This document shows, in pieces, positions 25,256 through 34,772 of a stretch of DNA of 64,000 nt. The notes below the pieces were generated by a model that made no database searches, had not been told where the DNA came from, and worked only from the letters and a program-made list of their open reading frames with translations. The stretch's first letter is position 1. Every line of letters starts with the position of its first letter. The DNA is taken from NCBI RefSeq assembly GCF_029813775.1, contig NZ_JARVKW010000007.1:124001-188000 (forward strand), read 5' to 3'. The DNA comes from Streptomyces sp. DH24 (GTDB lineage Bacteria; Actinomycetota; Actinomycetes; Streptomycetales; Streptomycetaceae). Both the position numbers and the translations under genes were made by a program.

Positions 25256-26041
25256 GTGGAAGTTGTCATCGTTCCGGACGCCAAGGCCGGCGGCGAGCTC
25301 GTCGCCGAGGCGATGGCGCAGTTGCTCCGGCGCAAGCCCGACGCCCTGCTCGGCGTGGCCACCGGGTCGACGCCGCTGCCCGTGTACGAGGCGCTGGCCG
25401 CCAAGGCGCGGTCCGGTGCCGTGGACACCTCACGGGCGCGGATCGCCCAGCTCGACGAGTACGTGGGGCTGCCGGCGGACCATCCGGAGTCCTACCGCTC
25501 GGTGCTGCGGCGCGAGGTGCTGGAGCCGCTCGGCATCGGGATGGACAAGTTCCTCGGTCCGGACGGCACGGCCGAGGACGTGCAGGGGGCGTGCGAGGCG
25601 TACGACCGGGCGCTCGCCGAGGCGGGCGGGGTCGATCTTCAGCTGCTGGGGATAGGCACCGACGGGCACATCGGGTTCAACGAGCCGTGTTCGTCGCTGG
25701 CGTCGCGCACGCGGATCAAGACGCTGACCGAGCAGACCCGGGTGGACAACGCGCGGTTCTTCGACGGCGAGATCGAGCAGGTCCCGCACCACGTCATCAC
25801 GCAGGGCATCGGCACGATCCTGGAGGCGCGGCACCTCGTGCTGCTGGCCACCGGCGAGGGCAAGGCCGACGCGGTCGCGGCGACCGTCGAGGGACCGGTC
25901 GCGGCGGTGTGCCCGGCGTCGGCGCTGCAGCTCCACCCGCACGCGACGGTCGTCGTCGACGAGGCCGCCGCGAGCAAGCTGAAGCTGGCCGACTACTTCC
26001 GCCACACGTACGTGAACAAGCCGGATTGGCAGGGGATCTGA
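25256..26041 (+). CDS. nagB: Glucosamine-6-phosphate deaminase
   Basis: NagB converts glucosamine-6-phosphate to fructose-6-phosphate and ammonia, feeding amino sugars into glycolysis. The 261-residue protein has the family motifs: LLGVATGSTPLPVYEAL at the N-terminus, QLDEYVGLPADHPESYRS, LGIGTDGHIGFNEPCSS and the catalytic region near HHVITQGIGTILEARH. Start GTG. Control by DasR is indicated by the operator upstream. Gene 3' end is convergent with the das operon. Confidence 0.96.
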   Translation: MEVVIVPDAKAGGELVAEAMAQLLRRKPDALLGVATGSTPLPVYEALAAKARSGAVDTSRARIAQLDEYVGLPADHPESYRSVLRREVLEPLGIGMDKFLGPDGTAEDVQGACEAYDRALAEAGGVDLQLLGIGTDGHIGFNEPCSSLASRTRIKTLTEQTRVDNARFFDGEIEQVPHHVITQGIGTILEARHLVLLATGEGKADAVAATVEGPVAAVCPASALQLHPHATVVVDEAAASKLKLADYFRHTYVNKPDWQGI

Positions 26042-26060
26042 CGCCCCGACCACCCAGACA

Positions 26061-26093
26061 GAAGGCGCCGGTTCCGGGGGGACCGACGCCTTC
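26061..26093 (+). terminator. nagB terminator
   Basis: GAAGGCG at 26061 pairs with CGCCTTC ending at 26093, continuing through a mostly paired stem with a short G-rich loop, 20 bases after the nagB stop. Confidence 0.75.
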
Positions 26094-26159
26094 GCCTTGC
26101 GCCGGGCGTGAGAGGGCGACTCGTTCAGCGTGTGCCGGGTCGCAGAGGGTGGCCCTGGT

Positions 26160-26300
26160 GGCCCCTTCGGTGCGCGCCCGGCTACGGGAGGCGGCCCGGT
26201 CAACGTGCGCCCGGCTGCGGGAGTTGGCCCCTTCAGTGCGCGCCCGGCTGCGGGAAGCGGCCCGGTCAACGTGCACCCGGCTGCGGGAAGCGGCCCGGCC
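26160..26300. repeat. Four tandem 33-bp repeats between nagB and the GH3 gene
   Basis: The core CCCGGCTGCGGG (first copy CCCGGCTACGGG) recurs at 26177, 26210, 26243 and 26276, exactly 33 bases apart. Units alternate: 1 and 3 share GCCCCTTC-GTGCGC, 2 and 4 share GCGGCCCGGTCAACGTGC, giving a 66-base higher-order period. The 660-base spacer holds no supportable gene. Confidence 0.85.
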
Positions 26301-26342
26301 CGGCTCCATAGAGCGGGGCGGGTGCGGGGCGCCGGGCATGAC

Positions 26343-26431
26343 TGGCTGAGGCGACGCCAGACCGACGTGGATGGCTGAGCGGCGCGGGGCCGAGGGGTGG
26401 GTGGCTGAGCGGCGCCGGGCCGAGGTGGGTG
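26343..26431. repeat. 30-bp tandem repeats in the nagB-GH3 spacer
   Basis: Units at 26372-26401 and 26402-26431 both begin TGGCTGAGCGGCGC and match through GGGCCGAGG. A more diverged copy starts at 26343. They are adjacent to, but distinct from, the 33-bp block. Confidence 0.75.
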
Positions 26432-26702
26432 ACTGAAGCCCGAAGCCAGGCGAGAAGGCGGGGTGCGTGCCGCCCGGGGTGCCCGCCCGGGGTGCCTCTG
26501 CCTGCGCGTCGGCCCTTTGCGGCCGCTGGTCGCGCGCCACGCCCGCGCCACGGCGAGCGAGCTCCGTCGCCGAGTGCGTGACGCCACGCCGCTCTCCACC
26601 CCGCCATCCCGCTACCCCGCTCCCCCACCCGCCAAGGCGCCGCCCCCTGCCGGGAACGGCGCCTTCGCTGATCGGGCGGTCAGTGAGACCGGGCAGGTCG
26701 GG

Positions 26703-28262
26703 CTACACGCCCGCGATGACCTCCGCCGCCGCTCTGCCGCAGACGCGGGCCGCGCCGTAGGTGGCGATGTGGAGGGCGCCGCGGGGGGTCGCCCGGGGCA
26801 CGCCCATCTCGACGACCACGGTGTCGGGTCGGGCCGTGAGCAGGGTGTCGAGGGCCGCCGCCATCCAGGGGTGGCGGTGTTCGTCCCGGACGACGGCCAC
26901 GATGCGGCGGGACCCGGCCGCAGCCAGCGCGTCGGGCCCGGCGTCCGCCCCGGCGAAGCTGCCCGTCTCGGTGCCGGGGAGCAGGCGGAGGAGTTCCGCT
27001 GCCACGCCCCACGGCGTCTCGTCGCCGACGGCGATGTTCGCGACGGGGGTGAGGGCGGCGACGTAGGGCGGCTCGGTGAGCGCCGTGAAGTCGTCGGCGC
27101 GGGTCACGGTGAGCGCCCGGCGCGCGGCACGCAGGCCCACCGGGTCGCCGGTCGCGTCCCGGCCCTCGCCGTCGCCCGTGCCTCCCGCCGCCCGAGCGTG
27201 GCCTCGCCCCGTGTCCCGGGCCGCGCCGGTGTCGCCGTCCGCCGCGCCCGCCGCCGCTGTCCAGCGGGCGAGGCGTCGTACGCGTTCCGCCGCGTCCGCC
27301 AGGCGTTCTTCGGGGAGTTCGCCCGTGCGGACCGCTTCGACGAGGGCGTCGCGGAGGCGGCGTACCGTCTCGTCGTCGGCGAGGCCGCCGCCCACGCAGA
27401 TGGCGTCGGCGCCGGCCGCGAGGGCGAGGACGCTGCCGCGTTCGATGCCGTAGGTGCCGGAGATGGCCTGCATCTCCATGCCGTCGGTGACGATCAGGCC
27501 GTCGTAGCCGAGTTCGCCGCGCAGCAGGTCGGTCAGGATGCGCCGGGACAGGGTCGCGGGACGGTCCGGGTCCAGCGCGGGGACGAGGATGTGGGCGCTC
27601 ATCACCGCGCGGGTTCCGGCGGCGATGGCCGCGCGGAACGGGGCCAGTTCGCGGTCCGTGAGCACCGGGGCGTCGGCGTCGATGCGCGGCAGGGCGTGGT
27701 GGGAGTCGACGGCCGTGTCGCCGTGGCCCGGGAAGTGCTTCGTGCAGGCGGCGACGCCCACCGACTGGAGGCCGGTGACGTAGGCGGCGGTGTGCCGGGC
27801 GACCAGTGCGGGGTCGGCGCCGAAGGAGCGGACGCCGATGACGGGGTTGCCGGGGTTGGAGTTCACGTCGGCGGAGGGGGCCCAGTTGAAGTTGACGCCG
27901 CAGGCCGCGAGGCGGCGGCCCAGTTCGGCGGCCACTTCCCGGGTCAGCTCCACGTCGTCCACCGCGCCGAGGGCGTGGTTGCCCGGGAAGGAGGAGCCGG
28001 TCCGCACCTCCAGGCGGGTGACGTCGCCACCCTCCTCGTCGATGGCGACCAGGACGTCGTCGCGTTCCGCGCGCAACTGTGCGGTGAGCGCGGCGAGTTG
28101 CCCGGAAGAGGCGATGTTGCGGCCGAACAGGCCGACGGAGGCGAGGCCCTCGCCGAGCCGGCGCAGCAGCCAGTCGGGGGCGGTGGTCCCGGTGAACCCG
28201 GGCTGGAGGACCGTCAGCGCGTCGCGCGTGAGGGTGTCGGTGCCGCTGGCGAATGTCGTCAT
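26703..28262 (-). CDS. dasD: Glycoside hydrolase family 3 beta-N-acetylglucosaminidase
   Basis: This 519-residue GH3 enzyme probably cleaves N,N'-diacetylchitobiose or similar oligomers after import. The NagZ-type loop with the catalytic His is present as CTKHFPGHGDTAVDSHHALP, and the nucleophile Asp lies in LIVTDGMEMQAI. No signal peptide is seen, so it is cytoplasmic, matching its place as last gene of the das importer operon, 8 bases after dasC. A variable Gly/Ala/Asp linker near 345-385 leads to a C-terminal domain. Name follows the S. coelicolor dasD gene in this position. Confidence 0.9.
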   Translation of the reverse strand: MTTFASGTDTLTRDALTVLQPGFTGTTAPDWLLRRLGEGLASVGLFGRNIASSGQLAALTAQLRAERDDVLVAIDEEGGDVTRLEVRTGSSFPGNHALGAVDDVELTREVAAELGRRLAACGVNFNWAPSADVNSNPGNPVIGVRSFGADPALVARHTAAYVTGLQSVGVAACTKHFPGHGDTAVDSHHALPRIDADAPVLTDRELAPFRAAIAAGTRAVMSAHILVPALDPDRPATLSRRILTDLLRGELGYDGLIVTDGMEMQAISGTYGIERGSVLALAAGADAICVGGGLADDETVRRLRDALVEAVRTGELPEERLADAAERVRRLARWTAAAGAADGDTGAARDTGRGHARAAGGTGDGEGRDATGDPVGLRAARRALTVTRADDFTALTEPPYVAALTPVANIAVGDETPWGVAAELLRLLPGTETGSFAGADAGPDALAAAGSRRIVAVVRDEHRHPWMAAALDTLLTARPDTVVVEMGVPRATPRGALHIATYGAARVCGRAAAEVIAGV

Positions 28263-28270
28263 CGGGTGCG

Positions 28271-29101
28271 TTATCCCTTCACGGCGCCGGCGGTCAGGCC
28301 GCTGACAGCCCTGCGCTGGAGGAAGACGAAGAGGATCAGGATCGGGACGGCGAAGAGGGAGGAGGCCGCCATGGTGGCGCCCCAGTCGTCGCCGAAGGCG
28401 GTGCGGAAGCTGGACACCCACAGTGGCAGGGTCTGGGCTTCGGCGTCCTTGTTGAGGACCAGCACGAGGGGCAGTTCGTTCCAGGCGGTGATGAAGCCGA
28501 ACAGCGAGGTCGACATCAGGCCCGGGGCGAGCAGCGGCAGGATCACCTTGCGGAACGCGGTGACGCGGGTGCAGCCGTCGACCATCGCCGCCTCCTCCAG
28601 CTCCCTGGGCACGGCGGCGACGAAGCTGCGCAGCGTCAGGATGGTGAAGGGCAGGATCATCATCATGTAGAAGATCGTCAGCGGCACAAGGCTGTTCAGG
28701 ACGGAGGCGTCGCGCACGATCATGTAGATGGCAATAACCATGACCTCCCAGGGCGCCATCTGGGCCAGCATGAAGCCGACGATGAAGCCGCGCCGCCCCC
28801 TGAACCGCATCCGGGCCAGGGCGAACGAGCCGGCGAGCGCGATGGCCAGGGAGAAGACGACCGCGAGGACGGTGACGATCAGGGAGTTGGAGACGTACGT
28901 CCAGAAGTGGTCGACGCCGGTCGCGGTGGTGAAGTGCTCGAAGGTGACGTCGGCCGGGAACCAGACCGGGTCCTCGGAGATGATGTCGCCCGTCGGCTTG
29001 AAGGCCGTGGAGAACATCCAGTACACGGGGAAGACGAAGAAGGCGAACAGGACGACGGCCGTGACGTTGGGCCAGACGCGGCTGAGCAGTGAGCGCTTCA
29101 C
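28271..29101 (-). CDS. dasC: Chitobiose ABC transporter permease DasC
   Basis: The second membrane subunit (276 aa, MalG type) of the N,N'-diacetylchitobiose importer. It has six hydrophobic helices and the EAA loop in PRELEEAAMVDGCTRVTAFRKVILP. The GTG start overlaps the dasB stop as GTGA. The ATPase is not encoded here; in Streptomyces the shared MsiK ATPase serves this importer. Confidence 0.93.
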   Translation of the reverse strand: MKRSLLSRVWPNVTAVVLFAFFVFPVYWMFSTAFKPTGDIISEDPVWFPADVTFEHFTTATGVDHFWTYVSNSLIVTVLAVVFSLAIALAGSFALARMRFRGRRGFIVGFMLAQMAPWEVMVIAIYMIVRDASVLNSLVPLTIFYMMMILPFTILTLRSFVAAVPRELEEAAMVDGCTRVTAFRKVILPLLAPGLMSTSLFGFITAWNELPLVLVLNKDAEAQTLPLWVSSFRTAFGDDWGATMAASSLFAVPILILFVFLQRRAVSGLTAGAVKG

Positions 29102-30093
29102 AGCGCGGCCTCCTCTTCGTTCTCCTGCTTGAGCACGATCCTGAGGTAGTAGGCGGTCAGGCCGAGCAGGATCAGGATGGTCAGGACGGCGATCGCGGCG
29201 CCCATGCCGTAGTGCTGGTTGCCGACGCCCTCGATGTAGGCGTAGACGGGCAGGATTTCGGTGAGGCGGTCGGGGCCGCCGCCGTTGATGGTGAAGACCT
29301 GCACGAACGCCTTGAAGACCCAGATGATCTCCAGGAAGGTCGTGGCGTACAGGAAGGGGCGCAGGAACGGCAGGGTGACCGTGGTGAAGCTTTTCCACGT
29401 GCCCGCGCCGTCGAGGGCCGCGGCCTCGTAGAGCTCGCCGGGGATGGTCGTGGTCGCCGCGTAGAGGTTGATCGCGACGAACGGGATCGACATCCACACG
29501 ATCAGCAGGGTGACGACGAAGAAGGTCGACATCTGGCTGCTGGTCCAGCTGTAGTCGGCCATCGAGTGCCAGCCGAGCTTGTCCAGCACCCAGTTGACGA
29601 CACCGAAGCGCTGGGCGAACAGCCACTGGTAGACGGTGCTGGCGGCGACCACCGGCATGGCCCAGGCCAGTACCAGACCGAGCAGCAGCGTCAGCCGCAT
29701 GCGCTGGCCGAGGCGGGCGAGCAGCAGGCCGACCAGCGTGCCCAGGACCATGATCAGCACGACGTTGACCGCCGTGAACAGGATCGAGCGGAGGGTGACG
29801 CGCCAGAAGTCCTCGCCGGTGAGGACCTCCTTGTAGTTGTCGATGCCGTTCCACTCGGTGACGTGCTGGATCAGCTGCGCCATGTTGAGGTTCTGGAACG
29901 ACAGCAGCACGTCCTTCAGCAGCGGCCAGCCGAGCAGCAGCACGGTGGCCGCGCAGGCGGGCAGCAGCAGGAGGTACGGGGCGAGTGCGCCGGCCCGCGA
30001 CGCGGCTCGGGGTGTGGGACGGCCGGCTCCCCCGCCGTCCGCCCGGCGGACGTCCGCCGGGCCGGAGGGCGGCCGTTCGGTCTGCACGGTCAT
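29098..30093 (-). CDS. dasB: Chitobiose ABC transporter permease DasB
   Basis: MalF-type permease (331 aa) of the DasABC importer. A cytoplasmic N-terminus of about 35 residues with low complexity precedes six membrane helices. The EAA loop reads PGELYEAAALDGAGTWKSFTTVTLP. I chose ATG at 30093, giving MTVQTERPPSG; an upstream in-frame start at 30135 is possible. A 100-base gap separates it from dasA, and its stop overlaps dasC. Confidence 0.92.
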   Translation of the reverse strand: MTVQTERPPSGPADVRRADGGGAGRPTPRAASRAGALAPYLLLLPACAATVLLLGWPLLKDVLLSFQNLNMAQLIQHVTEWNGIDNYKEVLTGEDFWRVTLRSILFTAVNVVLIMVLGTLVGLLLARLGQRMRLTLLLGLVLAWAMPVVAASTVYQWLFAQRFGVVNWVLDKLGWHSMADYSWTSSQMSTFFVVTLLIVWMSIPFVAINLYAATTTIPGELYEAAALDGAGTWKSFTTVTLPFLRPFLYATTFLEIIWVFKAFVQVFTINGGGPDRLTEILPVYAYIEGVGNQHYGMGAAIAVLTILILLGLTAYYLRIVLKQENEEEAAL

Positions 30094-30195
30094 GCTCGCG
30101 ATCTCTCTACTCGGCCTGCGCAGGTCTTGCGACATGCGTACGGGCGCCGGGACGGGGCCGTGTCACACGGTGGCCCCGCCCCGGCTTGAGCGGCC

Positions 30196-31470
30196 CTACT
30201 GCTGCTGTGCCAGACGCTTGTTGAACTCGTCCTCGACCTGCTTGGCGGCGGCGGCCGGGGACTTGCCGTTCAGCACGGCGGTCATGAACGTCTTGACCGG
30301 GTTCGGGGCGTTCTCGACGGCGGCCCACTCCGGGATCAGCGGCGTGGTGCCACCGCCCGCGGCGGCCGGCGCGGCGGCCTCGGCGACGGCGTTGCCCTTG
30401 AGGTTGCTCTGCAGCGACTCCTTGTTCGGGATGACGCCGTTGAGCTTGGCGAGTTGCCCCTCGAACTTGTCGGAGAGCGCGAGCTTCAGGAACTCCTTGG
30501 CGAGGTCCTGCTTCTTGCTGCCCGCGGCGACGGCGAGGTTGGAGCCGCCGACGAAGACGCCCTCGGGCTTGTCGGCCGTGGCACCGGGGATGGTGAAGTA
30601 GCCGATCTCCTTCTCGATCTCCGGGTTGGCCTTGATGGCGATGCCGGCTTCCCAGCCCATGCCGATGAAGGCGCCGACCTTGCCCTTGCCGAAGACCTCG
30701 CCCTGCTGCGGGGTGGCCTCGTCCTTGTCCTTGGGCGCCTTGGAGAGGGCCTGGAACTTCTTGTAGGTCTCCATGGCGGCGGCGACCTTCGGGTCGTCGA
30801 GGTTGGAGACGTACTTGTCGCCGTCCTTCTTGACCAGTTCGGCGCCCTCGCCGATGGCCAGGCCGACGAAGTGGTACCAGTTCTGGCCGGGCAGGTAGAT
30901 CGGCTCGGCGTCGGTCTTCTCGCCGATGGTCTTCAGGGCGTCGTAGAACTCGTCCCGGGTCTTCGGGGTGTCCTTGATGCCGGCGTCGGCCCAGATCTTC
31001 TTGTTGTAGAGGACGACGCGGTTGGCGAAGTACCAGGGCGCCGCGTACTGCTTGCCCTCGAAGACGGACGACTCGTTGAGGGACTCGGTCCACTCGCCGC
31101 CGATCTCGGCCTTCAGGTCGGCGAGGTCGGCGAGGCCGCCGGTCTTGGCGTAGGCCGGGGTCTGGGTGTTGCCGATCTCGAAGACGTCCGGCGGGTTCTC
31201 CTCGGACAGGGCGGTGGTCAGCTTCTGCTGGATGCCGTTCCACTGCTGGACTTCGAACGTGACCTTGGCCTGCGTCTTCTTCTCGAACTCGGCGGCCAGG
31301 TCCTTCTGCCACTGGTCCGGCGACGAGCCGTCCATCACCCACACCGTGAGGGTCTGGCCCTTGTAGCCGTCCGCCCCGGCCTTGTTCTCCTCGCCGTCGT
31401 CGCCCCCGCATGCCGCGATGGAGACCATCATGCCCGCGACCGCGATCGCGGATATCAGCTTGCGCTTCAC
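30196..31470 (-). CDS. dasA: Chitobiose-binding lipoprotein DasA
   Basis: DasA (424 aa) is the extracellular solute-binding protein that captures N,N'-diacetylchitobiose. The signal peptide ends in the lipobox SIAAC, then a Gly/Asp/Glu linker and the SBP_bac_1 fold (LTVWVMDGSSPDQWQKDLAAEFEKKT). The GTG start follows GAGGAGGGTGG. In S. coelicolor dasA is under DasR and affects development through chitin-derived signals. Two DasR operator-like sites lie 81-118 bases upstream. Confidence 0.95.
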   Translation of the reverse strand: MKRKLISAIAVAGMMVSIAACGGDDGEENKAGADGYKGQTLTVWVMDGSSPDQWQKDLAAEFEKKTQAKVTFEVQQWNGIQQKLTTALSEENPPDVFEIGNTQTPAYAKTGGLADLADLKAEIGGEWTESLNESSVFEGKQYAAPWYFANRVVLYNKKIWADAGIKDTPKTRDEFYDALKTIGEKTDAEPIYLPGQNWYHFVGLAIGEGAELVKKDGDKYVSNLDDPKVAAAMETYKKFQALSKAPKDKDEATPQQGEVFGKGKVGAFIGMGWEAGIAIKANPEIEKEIGYFTIPGATADKPEGVFVGGSNLAVAAGSKKQDLAKEFLKLALSDKFEGQLAKLNGVIPNKESLQSNLKGNAVAEAAAPAAAGGGTTPLIPEWAAVENAPNPVKTFMTAVLNGKSPAAAAKQVEDEFNKRLAQQQ

Positions 31471-31550
31471 GCCACCCTCCTCAGGGATGCCACAAACCCC
31501 CCTGCTCCCCGCGGTGACTGACGACCGCCCATGGGGCCGGGACCTGGACC

Positions 31551-31566
31551 AATGGTGTAGACCAGT
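31551..31566. promoter_or_regulatory. DasR operator upstream of dasA
   Basis: TGGTGTAGACCA at 31553-31564 differs from the consensus TGGTCTAGACCA at one base. It is 83 bases upstream of the dasA start, on the dasA side of the spacer. Confidence 0.85.
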
Positions 31567-31576
31567 AGGGGGAGCT

Positions 31577-31588
31577 TGGCCCAGACCA
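31577..31588. promoter_or_regulatory. Second, weaker DasR-like site upstream of dasA
   Basis: TGGCCCAGACCA differs from the consensus at two positions. Its centre is 24 bases from the first site, so two dimers could bind side by side. Confidence 0.5.
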
Positions 31589-31721
31589 ATAGGCCTGTCA
31601 AGGGTGTTCATGCGGGCTGTGGCGGTCCGTGATGCGACCGAGATATGCAAGGATCTTTCGTTCCGCAAGCGACAGATCGGACGTACCACTTATGCGGTGG
31701 ACCGCCACGCCGGGACGGCCG

Positions 31722-31737
31722 TGTGGACTAGACCAGC
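31722..31737 (+). promoter_or_regulatory. DasR operator upstream of dasR
   Basis: TGGACTAGACCA at 31724-31735 differs from the consensus at one base. It is 135 bases before the dasR start and supports autoregulation. Confidence 0.75.
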
Positions 31738-31821
31738 GAGGGCCCCGAGGGTATACAAAGGGGATCACGGAGCCGGTGGGGAACATCCCCGCGCGCGGCC
31801 GTGCCACGATGTGAGCCGTGA

Positions 31822-32634
<813 letters not shown>

Positions 32635-32805
32635 GCGGGTTCGGGCCCCGGCGCAGGCGGACGGACCGCCAGGAAAAGGACCCCACGGCAGGGCTACCGG
32701 TGCCGCTGAGGATCGGAATGCGGACGAGGGGTTCCGTTCGGCGACCCCCTGACCTAGATTTCCTCCGCATTACCCGGGTGACCTGTGAGGGGACGGAGCC
32801 GTCAG

Positions 32806-33072
32806 ATGTCGCAAGCCCCAGATGTGAACAGAGAGCCGGTGGTGACGCCCATGCGCGTCGTCATCGCTCTCTGCCTGATAGCGCCCTTCGTGGCCATGCT
32901 GTGGGTCGGTTCCTACACGAAGACCGACCCGGCGTTCATCGGCATCCCGTTCTTCTACTGGTACCAGATGCTGTGGGTGCTGCTGTCGACGCTGCTCACC
33001 ATGGTCGCGTACAAGCTGTGGCAGCGTGACCAGCGCGCCCGCTCCGGCGGCAAGGGGGGTGCGGCGGAATGA
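32806..33072 (+). CDS. DUF3311 small membrane protein, symporter partner
   Basis: An 88-residue protein with two membrane helices (VVIALCLIAPFVAMLWVG and WYQMLWVLLSTLLTMVAY), matching DUF3311, which is encoded with SSS-family symporters and thought to be an accessory subunit. The ATG at 32806 is chosen over a start at 32785 because GGAG lies 9 bases upstream. Its stop overlaps the symporter start as ATGA. Confidence 0.88.
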   Translation: MSQAPDVNREPVVTPMRVVIALCLIAPFVAMLWVGSYTKTDPAFIGIPFFYWYQMLWVLLSTLLTMVAYKLWQRDQRARSGGKGGAAE

Positions 33073-34697
33073 ACGACGGCGTGAACGGCGTGGCACTCGC
33101 CGTCTTCATCTTCTTCTTCCTGCTCGTCACGGTCATGGGCTTCCTGGCCGCGCGCTGGCGCAAGGCCGAGAACGAGCACAGCCTCGACGAGTGGGGCCTG
33201 GGCGGCCGCTCGTTCGGCACCTGGGTCACCTGGTTCCTGCTCGGCGGCGACCTGTACACGGCGTACACCTTCGTGGCCGTACCGGCGGCGATCTACGCGG
33301 CGGGCGCGGCCGGCTTCTTCGCGGTGCCGTACACGATCCTGGTGTACCCGCTGATCTTCACGTTCCTGCCGCGCCTGTGGTCGGTGTCGCACAAGCACGG
33401 CTACGTCACGACGTCCGACTTCGTGCGCGGCCGGTTCGGCTCCAAGGGCCTGTCGCTGGCCGTCGCGCTCACCGGCATCCTGGCGACGATGCCGTACATC
33501 GCGCTCCAACTGGTCGGCATCCAGGCCGTGCTGGACGTGATGGGAGTCGGTGGCGGCGAGGACACCAACTGGTTCATCAAGGACCTGCCGCTGCTGATCG
33601 CCTTCGGCGTGCTCGCGGCGTACACGTACTCGTCGGGTCTGCGGGCGCCCGCGCTGATCGCGTTCGTGAAGGACACGCTGATCTACATCGTCATCGCCGT
33701 GGCCATCATCTACATCCCGATCAAGCTGGGCGGCTTCGACGACATCTTCGCCAAGGCCGGCGAGGCGTTCTCGCAGACCAACCCGGCGACGGGCGCGCCG
33801 CGCGGCTCGCTGGTGCCGGCGGAGGCGGGCCAGTGGACGTACGCCACGCTGGCGCTGGGCTCCGCGCTCGCGCTGTTCATGTACCCGCACTCGATCACCG
33901 CGACGCTGTCCTCCCGCAGCCGTGACGTGATCCGCCGCAACACCACGATCCTGCCGCTGTACTCACTGATGCTGGGCCTGCTGGCGCTGCTCGGCTTCAT
34001 GGCGATCGCGGCCGGCATCAAGGTGCAGAACGGCCAGCTGGCGATTCCGCAGCTGTTCGAGACCATGTTCCCGGACTGGTTCGCGGGCGTGGCCTTCGCG
34101 GCCATCGGCATCGGTGCCCTGGTCCCGGCGGCGATCATGTCGATCGCGGCGGCGAACCTCTTCACCCGCAACATCTACAAGGACTTCATCAAGCCCGACG
34201 CGACGCCGGCCCAGGAGACCAAGGTCTCCAAGCTGGTCTCGCTGCTGGTGAAGGTGGGCGCGCTGGCCTTCGTCCTGACCATGGACAAGACGGTCGCGAT
34301 CAACTTCCAGCTGCTGGGCGGCATCTGGATCCTGCAGACCTTCCCGGCCCTGGTCGGCGGCCTGTTCACCCGCTGGTTCCACCGCTGGGCCCTGCTCGCC
34401 GGCTGGGCGGTCGGCATGATCTACGGCACGGTCGCCGCGTACGGCGTGGCCTCGCCGACGCAGAAGCACTTCGGCGGCTCCTCGAAGGAGATCCCCGGCA
34501 TCGGCGAGATCGGCTACATCGGCCTCACGGCGTTCGTGCTGAACGTCGTCGTCACGGTGGTCCTCACCTTCGTCCTCAGGGCCGCGAAGGCTCCCGAGGG
34601 CGTGGACGAGACGAAGCCGGAGGACTACACGGCGGACGCGGGCGACCCGGGCGTCCAGGTGGAGCTTCCGCCGGCGACCGCGGGCTCCGCGCACTGA
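33069..34697 (+). CDS. mctP: Sodium:solute symporter, MctP-like monocarboxylate transporter
   Basis: A 542-residue SSS-family transporter with about 13 hydrophobic helices. Characteristic segments include LGGRSFGTWVTWFLLGGDLYTAY, GIGALVPAAIMSIAAANLFTRNIY and the C-terminal helix near VLNVVVTVVLTFVL. The DUF3311 pairing resembles MctP monocarboxylate permeases of rhizobia, but the substrate (lactate, pyruvate, acetate) is inferred only. The DUF3311 gene is translationally coupled. A terminator follows. Confidence 0.85.
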   Translation: MNDGVNGVALAVFIFFFLLVTVMGFLAARWRKAENEHSLDEWGLGGRSFGTWVTWFLLGGDLYTAYTFVAVPAAIYAAGAAGFFAVPYTILVYPLIFTFLPRLWSVSHKHGYVTTSDFVRGRFGSKGLSLAVALTGILATMPYIALQLVGIQAVLDVMGVGGGEDTNWFIKDLPLLIAFGVLAAYTYSSGLRAPALIAFVKDTLIYIVIAVAIIYIPIKLGGFDDIFAKAGEAFSQTNPATGAPRGSLVPAEAGQWTYATLALGSALALFMYPHSITATLSSRSRDVIRRNTTILPLYSLMLGLLALLGFMAIAAGIKVQNGQLAIPQLFETMFPDWFAGVAFAAIGIGALVPAAIMSIAAANLFTRNIYKDFIKPDATPAQETKVSKLVSLLVKVGALAFVLTMDKTVAINFQLLGGIWILQTFPALVGGLFTRWFHRWALLAGWAVGMIYGTVAAYGVASPTQKHFGGSSKEIPGIGEIGYIGLTAFVLNVVVTVVLTFVLRAAKAPEGVDETKPEDYTADAGDPGVQVELPPATAGSAH

Positions 34698-34710
34698 CGG
34701 GCTCCGCACA

Positions 34711-34748
34711 GGCAACGGGCCGCCGGGGAGTTCCGGCGGCCCGTTGCC
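34711..34748 (+). terminator. Terminator after the symporter gene
   Basis: A perfect 16-base-pair stem (34711-34726 with 34733-34748) with a 6-base loop lies 14 bases after the stop codon. Confidence 0.88.
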
Positions 34749-34772
34749 GTACCCGTCGGGCACACTCACTCC

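Noticed and set aside
26108..26311. 67-residue ORF with 11-residue repeats
   Set aside because: Periodicity comes from the 33-bp DNA repeat, and similar peptides appear in several frames on both strands. No ribosome site is present.
26160..26431. CRISPR array
   Set aside because: The repeats are contiguous without unique spacers, and no cas genes are nearby.
26463..28670. 735-residue plus-strand ORF opposite the GH3 gene
   Set aside because: Antisense shadow with no recognisable domain; the minus strand has the GH3 active-site motifs.
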